Source: Schistocerca nitens (lineage: Eukaryota; Arthropoda; Insecta; Orthoptera; Acrididae). Taken from it: a DNA stretch of 64,000 nucleotides. Under the pieces are notes generated by a model. The model searched no databases and was not told the origin of the DNA. It saw only the letters and a program-made list of their open reading frames with translations. Positions within the stretch are counted from its first letter, which is position 1; each line of letters starts with the position of its first letter. Location of the stretch: NCBI RefSeq assembly GCF_023898315.1, contig NC_064616.1, positions 648,888,974 through 648,952,973 on the forward strand, given 5' to 3'. Below are positions 49,080 through 61,400 of the stretch, piece after piece. Both the position numbers and the translations under genes were made by a program.

Positions 49080-49259
49080 CATGGATGTGAAGAGATTTGG
49101 ATCAAGGTAATTTCAAACATAGAGCAGACATGGTAATCAGATGCTTTCACAGACCACTCGTCTCAGGAGCTCTAGTCACAAAACACTTCAAGGGAAACTT
49201 GAAGAAGGATGCAAGCAAATTTCCTGATCATGCTGTGGTACCATGGCCAGATTTAAATT

Positions 49260-49454
49260 ATAGTATGAAGGCTTTCATGACCGGATGACATATCTTCTGG
49301 TAAACCTTCCGGGATGTAAGGTCGTGGTCCATGAAACTCCGGCAAGACTCACCGGAGGAGAAACACCCCTCTGAAGATGTCCAGCGCAGCTCTGGACGAA
49401 ACGTTAGGAGCCGAAGAGTTTCATGGACCACGACCTTACATCCCAGAAGGTTTA
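49260..49454 (+). mobile_element. 195-bp hairpin insertion with 13-bp target duplication
   Basis: Bounded by the 13-bp duplication ccagatttaaatt at 49247-49259 and 49455-49467. Inside, a 43-bp inverted repeat (49297-49339 and 49416-49458) has one mismatch, so the transcript would fold into a long stem. The loop contains CTGAAGA at 49371, a six-base-pair hairpin, and GAAAC at 49398. The variable-length target duplication suggests target-primed insertion, as for SINEs or Penelope-like elements. No coding capacity. Family unknown to me. Confidence 0.75.
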
Positions 49455-49458
49455 CCAG
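49297..49458 (+). ncRNA. Hammerhead-ribozyme-like fold (tentative)
   Basis: The core CUGAAGA (49371-49377) fits the hammerhead consensus CUGANGA. A stem GUCCAG/CUGGAC with loop CGCAGCU follows, then GAAAC, then GUU and AGGAG. AGGAG can pair mostly with CCCCU just before the core, giving a type-I-like layout inside the 43-bp stem. One extra U stands between the core and stem II, which is atypical. Such motifs are known in Penelope-like elements and some SINEs. Activity is unknown. Confidence 0.3.
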
Positions 49459-51370
49459 ATTTAAATTTCCCAAAGTTTCACATGATTACAATACATGCCA
49501 GTAACAGGGATTCAAATGATATTATACTAAAGATCTTACACAAAAATTACTTTGAAGAGTTAGTTACAGAACCAACTCATAAAGAGTTTATCTTAGATCT
49601 TCTGGTGACATAATTAAATAAAGGGAAAGTCTGAAAAACCTTAATGAAGCATAAAAATTGTGTAAAGGGAGCACAAAATTTTAAGCGTTTAATGGATCTT
49701 AAATTAAAATTCTACCAATAACTCTAACAAAATATGCTAGCCACAAAAACAGAGCACGACAAAGAGAAGGCCAAAATCCTAGATTTCCATCTTCAGGAAT
49801 GGTTTGCCAAGTAAAATCATACAATAGTCTTTCATTTCAATCATTGTACAAAAGTTGAAATGACAGGTATTGAGATAGGTAACTGTGGAATGGAAAAAAA
49901 AAAAAAACAACTAAAATGATTAAATACAAGAAAGGCAATTGGCTAAAAATGATTAAACACAAGAAAGACAACTAGATCTGATGGATATCTCTAAAATTTT
50001 ATATGGATTATGTGAAATAAGTTGCTCCCCCTTTAAGCAACAGTTTGTACCTCTCTATGGAAACAAAACAGTCATCTCAATACTAAGAAGTTGGTAGTCA
50101 TTCAAGTTTTCAAAAAGGGTCATCTGACATGCACATACCATAGACCTATGTCACTGATGTCAGTCTGTTGTAAAGTTATATGATTACTTTATTATGACCA
50201 CCTGTATACGAAACAACACAGATTCTGTAAACTGTGAAACTCAACTTGCCCTGTTTTTCCATGAGATTTAAAAAGTAGTAGACAGTGATATCCTGGTCAA
50301 TACTATGGTCCTTGACTCACCGAATGTGTTTGAGACAGTTCTGCACCCCCACCATCTAGTTAACAACAAAATGAGCTTACAGGACATTAGACCAGCCATG
50401 TGATCAAACTGGCCCTACTAGTCAATATAACTTAGTATGTCTTTTTTTAACAAGGAGTAATTGCCAGATGTAAATCTAGCTATGGGCATACCAAAAGGGA
50501 TAGTTGTAAGACTATTTATAAATAAGACTATTTATAAATAACATGGCGAATGATGTTGGAAGATCAGAAAGCAATTCGTGGATGATGCTGTTGCACACTG
50601 GGAAGCCACAACATTATAAAATTTAAGTTAAATGCAGCACATCAATTCTTGGTGCAGATAGTGGCCAGCTGACTTTCAACATCAACAAATGTAAAATACT
50701 ACTTGGCAGACATAAATAGGCAGAACGACCCATAATTGTTTAATTACACCATTAGCAATCAAACACTGGAATTAGCTTCAATTCTAAAAATCTAGGAGTG
50801 TGTACAGAGTAACCACATAAAACTAGCTCTAGAAAATCTATGGACCAAACAAATTCATTGGAAGAATTCTAAACATATGTGATTTACTCTCAAACGAGGT
50901 AGCTCACAAAACATTTGTTCAATTGCTTTTTAGTACTGATCATCCATCTGGGGCCCTTAACAGGATACAATTAATAGAGAGAATGGCATCTTTCGTTACT
51001 GAGATACTCACCCAACTCCACAAGCAGATACTACAAGGGCAGTTGTGCATCATAAAAAAGTTTACCGATAAAAATCTAAGAGTGCATGTTCCAGGAAGAG
51101 TCAAGAGAAATAACACTTCCTTCTATATTATGTCTCGCAAGATAACCATGATGGCATTGTCAAAAACATCTGAGCTCATATGAAGGCTTACTTACTATCA
51201 TTCATCCTGAGCACAATAGTGGTATGATGAACAGAGGTGAATGGATATAGAAATTAAAAAACTGAAAGGAATGAATAGTATTTATTATTTCTTCAATGAT
51301 GTAAATGATAGTGGTGAACAACATACCCCTGCCACATGCTTATAGTGTCATTTGGAGTAAAGACGTAAAT

Positions 51371-53266
51371 GTAGATGAACTGAACAGCTTTGGTGACAGG
51401 AGTGCTTCCTCTCCCCATGGCAACTCGTCTGACTAAACTGCCCATCTATTTATAATACTAGACCTGACACTCCTGAAACAATAGGATTCACATTCCATGC
51501 ACTTACTGTGACTTTTCAATTGGTAATATTGCAAGGCAATGCTTCATGCAATGCAATGGGACAGTGCTTCTTGAATGTTAGACAATGATATAAACTGATA
51601 AGTTTTTCTCTACATTTTGGAGTCAATTATTAAATGTGCAGAAGCTATTAGCATCCTTGGTGTGAACCTATGATGTCATCTGTACCTGCACTCTTCCCAA
51701 TCTACGCTTGTTATGTGCCCTTTTTTCAGTTTCCTTGTTTCAAAGTGGATAATATGTTCTTCAAATTGTTGTTGTTGTTATTGTTACTGTCATTGTGACA
51801 GTGGTGGTACTAGGTGTCATCATCAATTTAATTGATTCTGTCTTTCCTCTCCTGGTTTCAATGTTTTGAATCATATCATATGTTAGAAGGTGCAACAGGA
51901 CATTTGTGGGTGTACTGGTTACTGCTTGGCCTTTAACGATCTAAATGGGAACATTAGTTTGCATTACAACCAATTACAATCTCATCCTTCTGAAATGAAA
52001 ATGAAGATCATGTTTCAAAAGCTACTGAAAAATTCTCTGCAGCTGAATTCCATCAATCTATCTGGTGCTCACTCTTTACAGACAGAAGCAGTATTCATTT
52101 TTTCCAGACATGTGAGGTTTTCCACTATTTACTTTTGCTTTTTTACTTTGCTGCTTCTTTTGTAGTATCTTTGTCCAACTGACGGCAAGATTGCTGAGAT
52201 ATGACAAAAACTGACTCAGAAATCTACTACACTCTTACATATGGGACTCTGTTGACATTTGCCTAGAATGATTTAAGGAAACAATGAAAACTCTTGTTAG
52301 GTTGGCCCTTTCCATTTTATTAGTCTCTTTACAGAGGGAAGCATTACATGGGCCCACAAAGAAATGCATCTGAATCACAACATATCACACAAATTCTGCT
52401 TATCACCAGTATTCAAAACAGTGAATACATCACAAGTGAGAAACCTAATTAATTCTTATTAATACTGAGTTTGTGGAGTAAATTGGGTTAGCAGCACAGA
52501 TATATAGAGTAAAACAAGGGCTACAGGAAGACATGTAGCCCCCAATCTATCATGAGATATGCAACTATGACACTTGGGTTATGTTAATAAGTCATACATT
52601 GTGCAGGGTATAGTGAGCTATGTCCTATCACTAGTGACTTGATCCACTTTCCTCTGTGGAGGCAAGAACAGTGAGTTGGGAATAGCATATCATGTCCCTT
52701 CTGCCTGGACTTCATATACTATATCCCGTGTGAATATTATCTCATTGTGAGACTAAATAATGTACAACAGGACTACCACTGACTGTTTTGGGCCTGTGCT
52801 TCACTACACAACTGGCAAACATAAAAGGCCAGGAACAGAGCCTACACAGGCAAGGTGTAATTTTGGCAGTGGTAGTCTTACTGGATATAACAAGCATACA
52901 ACACACACTGTTTCTATATGTTAATCACATCACTTTATCGGCACAAATAAAAAATCCTGGATTGTCTGCCAAGAAAGAAGAAGCTGATGAGTAATGGGAA
53001 GATGCTGACATGTCTTTTAATAATATCAGTGTAATTACTTTCTTCTTAATGCAATAGCAAAAGCACTGCAGCATATGCCCCTTTTTATTTTGTAGTCATG
53101 TTGTGAGTAGATCCTAAAGAAACTGAAGGCATTCTTGAGTTGCGTGATTCTCTTGAAGACCTGCTTTAACACCTTATGAGATGACTGACAGGAAATAGTT
53201 CTGATGATGACCTGCCACCAAAAACAGAGAAAGTGACAATAATTATTTTGATGCTTCAGGCCTTAG
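51371..53266. other. Intron sequence, nothing recognised
   Basis: A short GTT-rich run lies near 51767-51790. No gene, RNA or known element is seen; frames up to 91 codons are unremarkable. Confidence 0.45.
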
Positions 53267-53268
53267 TA

Positions 53269-54441
53269 CAAGGTCATCCAATAAGTAAGTTTCCCTATTT
53301 TATTTCTCTGCAAAATAAACTGTACCCATGGCTTGAGCTGGTGAGTTTGAGTGATATCTCTTGACAATGTTCACACCGGCTTACAGTATTTTGCCGGTAT
53401 GCTGCAAGTAAACATGGAGTTGCCCCCGCAAAGTGTGTCCACTTGTGAGCTGCACTCTGTCATTCATTTCTTTTTTGCTGCAAAAACAACTACCCCTTGT
53501 TGATATCCATCAGGAGTTCAGTTTGTGAAAGGATGTGAAGGTATGCATAACAAACCGTGGACAAAGAGGCCCACTACAGTGACATGGGGTGATGCCATTA
53601 TTGCAATTCGCAACAGTGTGGAGGAAGATTGTTGTGTTACCATTGATAGCATCCTAATGCAGCTACCTCCAGGGGCTGTAACTGGATGCTCATCCATTGC
53701 AAAAATCTTGACAGACCATCTTCACTCCCACAAAGTCTGTGCAAGATGGGTGCCATGTTTGCTGAGTGATGTCTACAAGCTGCAATTGATGAATTTGGCC
53801 AGAATGTTTCTGGAAATGTATCTCAGAGAGGGAGATCTTCTCTTCAAATGGCTTGTCACTGCTGATAAGATGTGGGTCCATCATTCGACTCCTGAGACAA
53901 AGGTTGGTTGGTTGATTCAGGGGAGGGGACCAAACAGTGAGGTCATCAGACAAAACGTCAGGACACAGTGTGGAATAAACCTGGTGAAAGTGCCCCACTT
54001 TTGTCTCATAAAATTCTCTTACTTCATGACAATGCTCCACCTCATACAGCTTGACTGCCACAGGTGGATTTCAGAAGATTTGACTGAGAAGTGTTCCCAC
54101 ACCCTGAATGTTCTCCAGATCTTACCCCCCTTATTTTCTCATATTCCTCCAACTCAGAAACTCACAGGAGAGGTCATATTGAAAGCAAGCATTTCAATAC
54201 CTATGAGGAAGTCACATCAACATTGAACAGCTGGTTACAGATACAGGACCCAACCTGGTATAAGACTGGTTTGGAAAAACATGTGTCATGTTACCCAAGA
54301 TGGTTGGAAAAACATGGTAATTATGTAGAAAGAAAACAGGAGCATTCTAATATGTCAATCAAAATAGTTCAACATGATAAGCTGTGTGTATTTTTTTTAA
54401 TATTAAATGAAATAAGGAAACTTACTTATCGGATCCCCTTG
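53269..54441 (+). mobile_element. Mariner-like element with degraded transposase
   Basis: Inverted ends CAAGGTCATCCAATAAGTAA and, as reverse complement of the right end, CAAGGGGATCCGATAAGTAA are flanked by TA (53267-53268 and 54442-54443). The frame at 53525-54226 shows AIRNSVEEDCCVTIDSILMQ, HSHKVCARWVPCLLSDVYKL and LLFKWLVTADKMWVHHSTPE. The last is the first catalytic block with D retained in ADKMW. The second part is decayed but SYFMTMLHLIQ corresponds to the LLHDNARPH block, with its aspartate lost. A short foreign-looking segment lies at about 53903-53955. Length of 1.17 kb, nearly full; inactive. Confidence 0.88.
53903..53955 (+). repeat. Short SINE-like fragment inside the mariner
   Basis: ggttggttgattcagggg and gaccaaacagtgaggtcatc resemble the start of a common locust SINE and do not belong to a mariner transposase. 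It replaces the stretch expected after the first catalytic block. Too short for sure assignment. Confidence 0.45.
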
Positions 54442-54443
54442 TA

Positions 54444-55899
54444 ATTATCTGGAAGGTGAAGCAATTTCATCAATGTCACGTGAAGGTAGCAGATGCTGAG
54501 AAATTGAAGTAAATCTTACACTTAACAATAAAATGTAGATTGTAATAACTCACATACAGATCCTGATATTGATGTAAACAATGGGGACACAGATCTCCTG
54601 CAGAATACATTTATCAAGAGAAGCAAAACAAGAAAATATGTTTTAAAGTACAGTGTAGGAAAATTATGCATGAGCAGAAGCTTGTACAGTGTAACAAAGG
54701 CCAAATACTAAACAATGAAGGAAACAGTAAATATCAGTGTGTAAAAGTTTACCACTGGATGAATGCAGTAAAAAAATACTCAAGAAATATCTTGAATTAT
54801 ATTTGAGAGAAAAAATTGACACATAATCTAGGATGAATATGTACAACAGAAGAGTAGATCATGCTACTAGTTTGTGAGAGTTAATAGAAAGAAAGTAGAT
54901 CAGCAAAAGAAATGAAAATAATATACTTAGACAAGTTTATGAGAAAAACTCCACTGACTATAAATAACTGAAAAATTGTCAACATCAGTTGTGGTTTTGA
55001 AGATATTTGGTGACAATGGAAGCTTTGTGGAAGCAGTTACTTAAAAAAAAGGAAGGAGTCTAAAGTAATGTATTTGGATACATATGCTGTATGGATCTTT
55101 GTTAAAAATTCAGCTATAGCAAACACAAAGTAGACAGAACCATCACCTCTCAGTGGTATAAATTTAAATTGCTTACACTTAACTAATGGCCATGGTGAAA
55201 TGTGTGTGTGTGTCCCAGGAAAAAACTGAATTTCAGTGAGATGCCCTGAATTACAATAGGCAACAATGCTTCCTCAAGCTTCCAACTGTTGGAATGTTCC
55301 AGGTGATGTGCATATTTTCAATATGTTAAAATGTTGTAGATTTTTTAATATGTACAAGCAAAAGTAGAAATGCTACAAAATAACACAAAGAAGTTATTCA
55401 TAAAAATTGCATATTTCTGCATGGGTTATAAAACACTTAGTTGGTTCCCCTTTCAAAATACTACATTATTTATCATTCACACTACTCTTCCAGGTCAGGG
55501 ATTGTGCAAAAAACAATTAATTGTGACATTAAGTGACAGGAGGAATTAATTGCCAGATGACATAAATCACACACATGGTTGAGAGGAAGTGGTCGTGGTG
55601 GTGGTGGTGGTGGGGGGGGGGGGGGAGGTGAGGAGGGGGCTGGGTTGATGGGTTGAGTAGTAAAATGGGAGAGTAATGTTGGGAGCAAAAACATAGGGAT
55701 ATGATGATGTAAATTAAACTTTGATGGATACAGAGATAAAATGTTATGTTTGCAGGGCACATGATCTTTGAATTATTTCAGAAATATAACATCAGATGAG
55801 AAGTTCCAGGTGATGTGATAAAACTTGATATGTACCCCTTATTATCACACTCTGTTATGAACACTACCATATTAAGATAATCATTACTCATCAAAAAGT
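54444..55899. other. Intron sequence with G-rich repeat
   Basis: A (GTG)n run and a G run of about 15 lie at 55590-55640. The proline-rich frames on the minus strand there come from this simple repeat. Nothing else recognised. Confidence 0.45.
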
Positions 55900-57526
55900 A
55901 TATTTAATTACAGCTTGGACTTCACAAGGCATGGCCTGCATCTCAATAGGAAAGGGATGGGTAAATGGGCTGGATGCTAGCAAAATCTTTAGGGGTTGGA
56001 GGGGGGGAGCACTGAAACTCATGGGTGTACCTCTTCTTTATACTAAAATCAGTGTCCAGTGATTCAACATTGCATGAAATTAAGCTTAATAAGAAGCTCA
56101 GACAGGCAGGCACTACAGATGTTAAAATATTGCAAGATTCTCATAAAAGCACAATGAAAAATAATATTAGTATACTGCATCACAATATCAAGGGATTAAA
56201 AAACAAACTAGATGAGCTTCTGTTTTGTTTAGAATATTTAGAAGCTGAGGGTAGAATAGATGTACTACATCTGTCTGAACATCATATAGTCACAGATATG
56301 GAAAAGGTAAATATAGGTGGATATAAGCTTTCAGCACTTTATGGAGAGAGGAGCAGTTGCCATATATGTTGAAATTTATCATAGTCTGAAAAATTTAGAA
56401 ACTAAAAAATGTTGTGTAGAGCAACACATAGAAGCATATGCATGTGAGCATAAACTAAATAATGGTACTTTTATAATTTTAGCTGTGTATGGAGCCCATT
56501 GTGAAATTTTAAGGTATTTTTGAAAAATTCTTTGTTGTGATATCTGTCAGACAGAGGGCAGCAAATTATTGTTTGTGGGGATTTCAATGTAGATTTTCTG
56601 AAAGAGTCTGATAGAAAACTTGACCTTGAAGTATTATTGGTTCTTTCAATTTGATATCAGTGGCTGATTTTCCTACCCAGGCGGTACAGGAAAGCAACAA
56701 ACTGATAGATAATGTTTTGATAGACCAAGATAAGTTTAATCAAATAAAACTTTTTCTGTTAGGAATGGTCTGTCTGATCATGATTCACAGCTAATTACAG
56801 TATTTGATATAGCCCCATACAGTAATACAAAACAGTACTCCAAACTAGTGCATTCAATTAATGACTAAACAATTGCAAATTTTAGGGACAGTTTGCAACA
56901 GTTGGACTGAGATTAGGTGAATACGGAACCTGATGCTGATTTGAAATTTAACCTATTTCATGATACCTTTGTGAGTATATTTGGAAACAGTTTCTCCAAG
57001 AAAAAAGTGAAACATAATTGTAAGAAACCATCAAAAAAGTCATGACTTACAAAAGGGATAAAAATATCTTGTAAATCTATCTTATAGCTACGAGGAGTAA
57101 TGATCCAGAAACAGTCAAACATTATAAAAACTACTGCAGTGCATTAAGAAAAGTTAGTAAAAAATCTAGAAATTGGTGCACTATGTTATAGATCGACACC
57201 TCTGATAACAAAATTAAAACATTTTGGGAAACAGGGCAACCGAAAGCACAGGATGAATGTATTTCTATCAAACTCAATGAAAAGTTTGTTAACAAAAAGT
57301 CAGAAGTAGAAAATATTTTCAACAATCTTTTTTAAGTGTTTTAGAGAAAATAGGATCCACCTATTCATTAGAAAATCCAAGGCAGTATATGGAAGGGGCC
57401 ATACCTATGCAATTTGATAGAACTGAAATTTAACCAACCTCTCCCACTGAAATTAGGAAGATAATAAATTCACTCAAAAGTAAAAGTTTGCATGGTATTG
57501 ATGGCATTTCCAACACAGTACTGAAA
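55900..57526 (+). mobile_element. CR1-like LINE, 5' and middle part
   Basis: Near 55918 the translation LDFTRHGLHLNRKGMGKWAG matches the end of an esterase-like domain found upstream of ORF2 in some LINEs. The frame at 56025-56372 starts the apurinic endonuclease: NISILHHNIKGLKNKLDELL, then IDVLHLSEHHI and IGGYKLSALYGER. Further blocks in other frames are GDFNVDF near 56577 and GLSDHDSQLITV near 56772 (catalytic SDH). The region before the polymerase, STSPTEIRKIINSLKSKS-like, and HGIDGIS mark the start of reverse transcriptase near 57440-57510. There the element is cut by a SINE array and does not resume. Several stops and frame changes. Confidence 0.8.
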
Positions 57527-58236
57527 TGAAACTTCCTGGCAGATTAAAACTGTGTGCTAGACTGAGACTCGAACTCAGGACCTTTGCATTTTGCAGGCAA
57601 GTGCTCTACCAACCGAGCTACCCAAGCACGATTCACAACCCATCCCTACAGCTTTACTTCTGCCACTGCCTCATCTCCTACTTTCCAAACTTCACAGAAG
57701 CTCTCCTGCGAAACTTCCAGAACTAGCACTCCTGGAAGAAAGGATATTGTGGAGACATGGCTTTGCCACAGCCTGGGAGATGTTTCCAGAATGAGATTTT
57801 CACTCTGCAGTGGAGTGTGCGCTGATATGAAGGTTCCTGGCAGATTAAAACTGTGTGCTGGACCAAGACTTGAACTCAGGACCACTGCCTTTCGCAGGCA
57901 AGTGTTCTACCAACAGAGCTATCCAAGCATGACTCACGACCCTTCCCCACAGCTTTGCTTCCACCAGTACCTCGTCCCCTACCTTCTAAACTTCACAGAA
58001 GCTCTCCTGCAAAACTTGCAGAACTAGTACTGCTGGAGAAAAGGATATTGTGGAGACATGACTTTGCTGCAGCCTGGGGGATGTTTCCAGAATTAGATTT
58101 TCACTCTGCAGTGGAGCGTGAACTGAAATGAAACTTCCGGCAGATTAAAACTGTGTGCTAGACTGAGACTCGAACTCAGGACCTTGCCTATTGCAGGCAC
58201 TTGGTAGAGCACTTGTCCATGAAAGGCAAAGGTCCC
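57527..58236 (-). repeat. Tandem tRNA-derived SINE array, 301-bp period
   Basis: Three head-to-tail copies begin tgaaacttcctggcag-like at 57527, 57828 and 58129, exactly 301 bp apart; the third is partial. Each has a reverse tRNA B box (gactcgaactcaggacc) and a reverse A-box region (caagtgctctaccaac), so the SINE is minus-oriented. The third copy stops at about 58200 and is followed by an inverted piece, ttggtagagcacttgtcc, at 58201-58236. Copies differ from each other by several percent, so they are not from a very recent event. Confidence 0.88.
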
Positions 58237-58451
58237 TTCAACATCCTTGCAAGATTTTCAGACTGTTTCTGTCCACCCTGTATATTCTGCATGAAATACA
58301 TCTTTCAGTATTTCCCAGACGTTTACCTGAGTTGACTTAGGAGAATATCATAGCAACCTACGTTAATTGTGGTATCTGCCTTGCAAAAGTAATTATGTGC
58401 ATTAATTGTATAGTTAATTGAGTAATTAAGAGATAATACTGATCTACTAAC
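58237..58451. other. Intron sequence after the N-lobe exon donor
   Basis: Short AT-rich stretch without recognised content, directly downstream (on the minus strand) of the donor at 58451. Confidence 0.5.
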
Positions 58452-58711
58452 CCTGAGAAAGGTATCTAAAGACCCATTTTCCATGTATTCAGTTATAATC
58501 ATAACTGGGTTGGACTTCGTGACGACACCCTGCAAGAATATAACATTTGGGTGTTCGAACTGTCCCATAATGCTAGCTTCAGTCAGGAAGTCATTTCGTG
58601 CCTTGTCTGAGCTTCCAGGTTTCAATGTTTTTATTGCCACATCTATTTCCTGCCGGCCATCTGGTGATAATTTAAGCTTCCCACGACACACATCACCAAA
58701 CTCTCCTCCAC
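58452..58711 (-). CDS. Eph: Eph receptor tyrosine kinase, exon for kinase N-lobe
   Basis: This exon encodes the N-lobe of an Eph-family receptor tyrosine kinase, a membrane receptor for ephrins that acts in cell repulsion and axon guidance. It is 260 bp: two bases of a split glycine codon plus 86 codons. In order it shows a glycine-loop [12 protein letters not shown], the ATP-binding lysine in VAIKTLKPG, the helix-C glutamate in [16 protein letters not shown], and the gatekeeper threonine in [18 protein letters not shown]. The acceptor is tttcag before the GT of the glycine codon. The donor gttagt follows the final AGG, so the downstream junction is phase 0. The preceding juxtamembrane exon is not found up to 64000, so the upstream intron exceeds 5.2 kb. 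The following intron is 20.1 kb. Arthropods usually have one Eph gene, which supports the symbol. Eph is much the best match among receptor kinases. Confidence 0.96.
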
Positions 58712-60829
58712 CTGAAAAGGAAATGAAAACTACATTATATAGCTAATACTTCACTTCCTCTTAGACCGTATACACAGAACAAGTCATATTCAAATATGTG
58801 ATGGTCACATAAGTGAGCTGACAAACATATAAAGTTCACCACCACAAAATGGTCCTTTAACAATCCGTGGACAATACACCATATCAAAAATAATATGGAC
58901 AACAATATAAGATAAAAAGTAATATGGTAGCATAAATCAGGCACTTTGGATCCAGGTAATGGTGGGAAATGGGCACAACTTAATGTTGCGATCTACAATA
59001 CGTAAGTCAACAGTCAGTCTTTTTTGTTTTGTTTTGTTCTTTTTTCACATTTGTATTCATTTGCAGACCACAACTGATACTACTAGAAAAAACTGACGAA
59101 GGTTTTTTTTTCATATTTCACATAATAACTCATCAGCATGTGCTACATACACATTTTATGACAAAACTTGGGCTAATATAGATGAGAGCTAGAGAACTGC
59201 AAGGAGTAATAAAACATTTTAAAGGGAAACTACGTTAAGATAAGGGTGATGACACTTTAAGAAGATGCAAGCAATAAAACTAAAACAATGCTAAGTTTTT
59301 ACAGACAATTAGATCAGAAAACTAAGAAGTGGTGTGGGGATTTCAATGCTAATATAGCTAACTGCAAACATACAAAGTATTAATTACTTAACCTCTTTTA
59401 TTTTATTTCATATTTCTAGGTGAATATCCTAAACTCCATGTCTACTTCTCGTAGATTCTTTCAACAGTCCCCAAATACAGGTTTGTAATGTGACTGAATT
59501 TATTGCATATTCACAGGTAAAAGTATATTATTGGGCTTTCCAGTCCTTTTTTGCTGATAAAACTTGATCTCTACTTTGCTCCTTTATTAAAGTCCATGAT
59601 GTGTGTAATAGATCTGCAAATTTATTTATTTATCTTTGGGGATGGTGGTGCTTATGAGTTCTGTTACAGGGGAAGGGGGTTGCTTGTGTTTACTACATCT
59701 TATGATGTAAATGGAAATTTCAATCTATATCAAATTGTGCAATGAGTGGCATAGAAAGCTTACATGGTGCCAATCCAAAGTTGTGATGGAGTACAAAAAC
59801 CATAAGTAATGAACTAGTAAAACTGCAGAGTTTGAATTAATATTGTAAATGTATCTCATTCCTCCATTTAAGTTTCTTCAGTTATTTAATTTTTATTTAA
59901 TTTTAAATGAATGTGGTTCTGTTTCACTCATTGTAGCTTTGCATAATTTTAAAACTATTTTTATACTGGAATTCTCATTACTGGTGTACATTGTGAAACA
60001 TTAGGTTTCAGTTTCAATCGAAATTTTATGCCAGTTCATTTCCTATTGGAATTCTCAATTCTTCTTGTCTACAACATAATTAATTTACTATCTTTACACA
60101 CAATAGTATCCACATTTATGCATACAGGACAAACGCACAGGTGACTTCAGTCAATGGAGTGTTATCAACACAGTGCAACAATTAGTCAAGTGGAGTCTCC
60201 CCTCAGTTCCCATTTTAGTTCATTGTGGAGCTCCTTGACAAAGAGGTTGCAAAACTTATCAACGTATTGTCAATTATGAACATTCCAAAAAAATGAACAT
60301 AAATGATAATCCTTGATTTTCTATTTAAGTAAAGATGAGAAAATGACTACTGGAGGCATTACTAAATATTTAAATTAACTTTATTTATTATTTTACTTGT
60401 AGTTTATTCACAGTAACTAAATTAGGACAAATATATACTGGGAACATACAACCTGCAAATCATCTCACAGTTTGTACATGACGCAGAAAGTTTTGTTCAG
60501 ATGCCAACAACAATAGCTATTGTTATACAAAAATGAGGCTTCCTTGTCAGTTCAAGATTACTCTGTATATGGTTGACAACACAAGAAGATTTCATCAAGG
60601 TAAACAACAGTCAACAGTCCATCCTCACATTCCCATATTTTTTAGTATAATCGAAAATTCAGTACATATCTTTGTTGCACCTTGGTAATTTTCCTTTCAA
60701 AATGTTTAACAATATATATATAAGAGCAGATAAGAAAAAAGCAAATAAGAAAATAAGAGCAAACTGTGTTATCAACACATAGCTAACACAAACAAATTAT
60801 AATTCGTAGATTGGCAATCACTTACTGGG
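58712..60829. other. Eph intron upstream of the N-lobe exon
   Basis: AT-rich sequence. No further Eph exon was found on the minus strand (no FNIII, transmembrane or juxtamembrane tyrosine motif). No transposon recognised. Confidence 0.5.
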
Positions 60830-61400
60830 AATAGTCACAGCTGTTAAATATACAAGAGTATTCATCCAAGTGTGATTTAAAGTACAATGACCATATAAAA
60901 TTAGTTATATGAAAGATAGAAGCCAGACTGAGACTCACTGGAATATGTAGGAAATGTATTCTCACCAAGGAGGTAACTGAACAAAAACCCCATTAAATTG
61001 ATTCTTGAGTATTTCTTATCGGCCTGGGGTGTTTACCAGGGCAGATTGAAAGAGGAGATAGACAAGATCCACAGAAGAGCAGCAAATTTTGCCCCAAGTT
61101 TGTTTAGTAGGCATGAAAATTTCACATAGTTGCCTATTCAGTTCCAGTTGCAGACATTGCAGTACAGGTGTTTTGCTTCATAGAGAAGTTTACTATTAAA
61201 ATTCCAAAGTTCAGAAATAGGCATTTCATGTAATGATTCAGAGAAATTATAGCTCTTAATAAGATTTAGTGGCATTTGTTCTTCCTGCACATCTTTCATG
61301 AATGTAAAGGGAAAGATGGGGCAATGATAGTGGTATACCAAGTACCACCTATCACACCATGAAGAGGCTTTTGGTGTACAGATGCAGATGTTGCCATGGT
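60830..61400 (+). mobile_element. LINE 3' fragment, common locust family
   Basis: The DNA gggtgtttaccagggcag, gaggagatagacaagatcca and agaagagcagcaaattttg matches the 3' coding part of a very common locust LINE (PIL EYSSSVWDPYQ, EIEKIQRRAARFV in protein). The tail near 61375-61390 has gatgcagatgttg. The central part is decayed and the polymerase core is missing. Confidence 0.7.

Larger units (their letters stand above)
49080..51370 (+). mobile_element. Non-LTR retrotransposon, heavily decayed
   Basis: Plus-strand sequence near 50139-50170 reads YRPMSLMSVCCKVI, the LINE reverse-transcriptase block RPISLTSVCCK. Near 50670 comes LTFNINKCKILLGRH, the NPSKC.LL block, and near 50797 NLGVCTE, like YLGV. 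The frame at 50923-51183 covers the end of the protein (IQLIERMASFVTEILTQLHK). The tail near 51360 has gtaaatgtagatgaac, the typical 3' end of this LINE group. Stops and frameshifts are frequent. The 5' part (49080-50100) is inferred from context. A 195-bp hairpin element is inserted at 49260-49454. Confidence 0.65.

Noticed and set aside
55482-55762. Proline- and histidine-rich minus-strand frames
   Set aside because: They are produced by the GTG and G repeats at 55590-55640.
58735-58944. Further Eph exon upstream of the N-lobe exon
   Set aside because: The hydrophobic minus-strand frame lacks the basic stop-transfer residues, the juxtamembrane tyrosines and a donor site in the needed phase.
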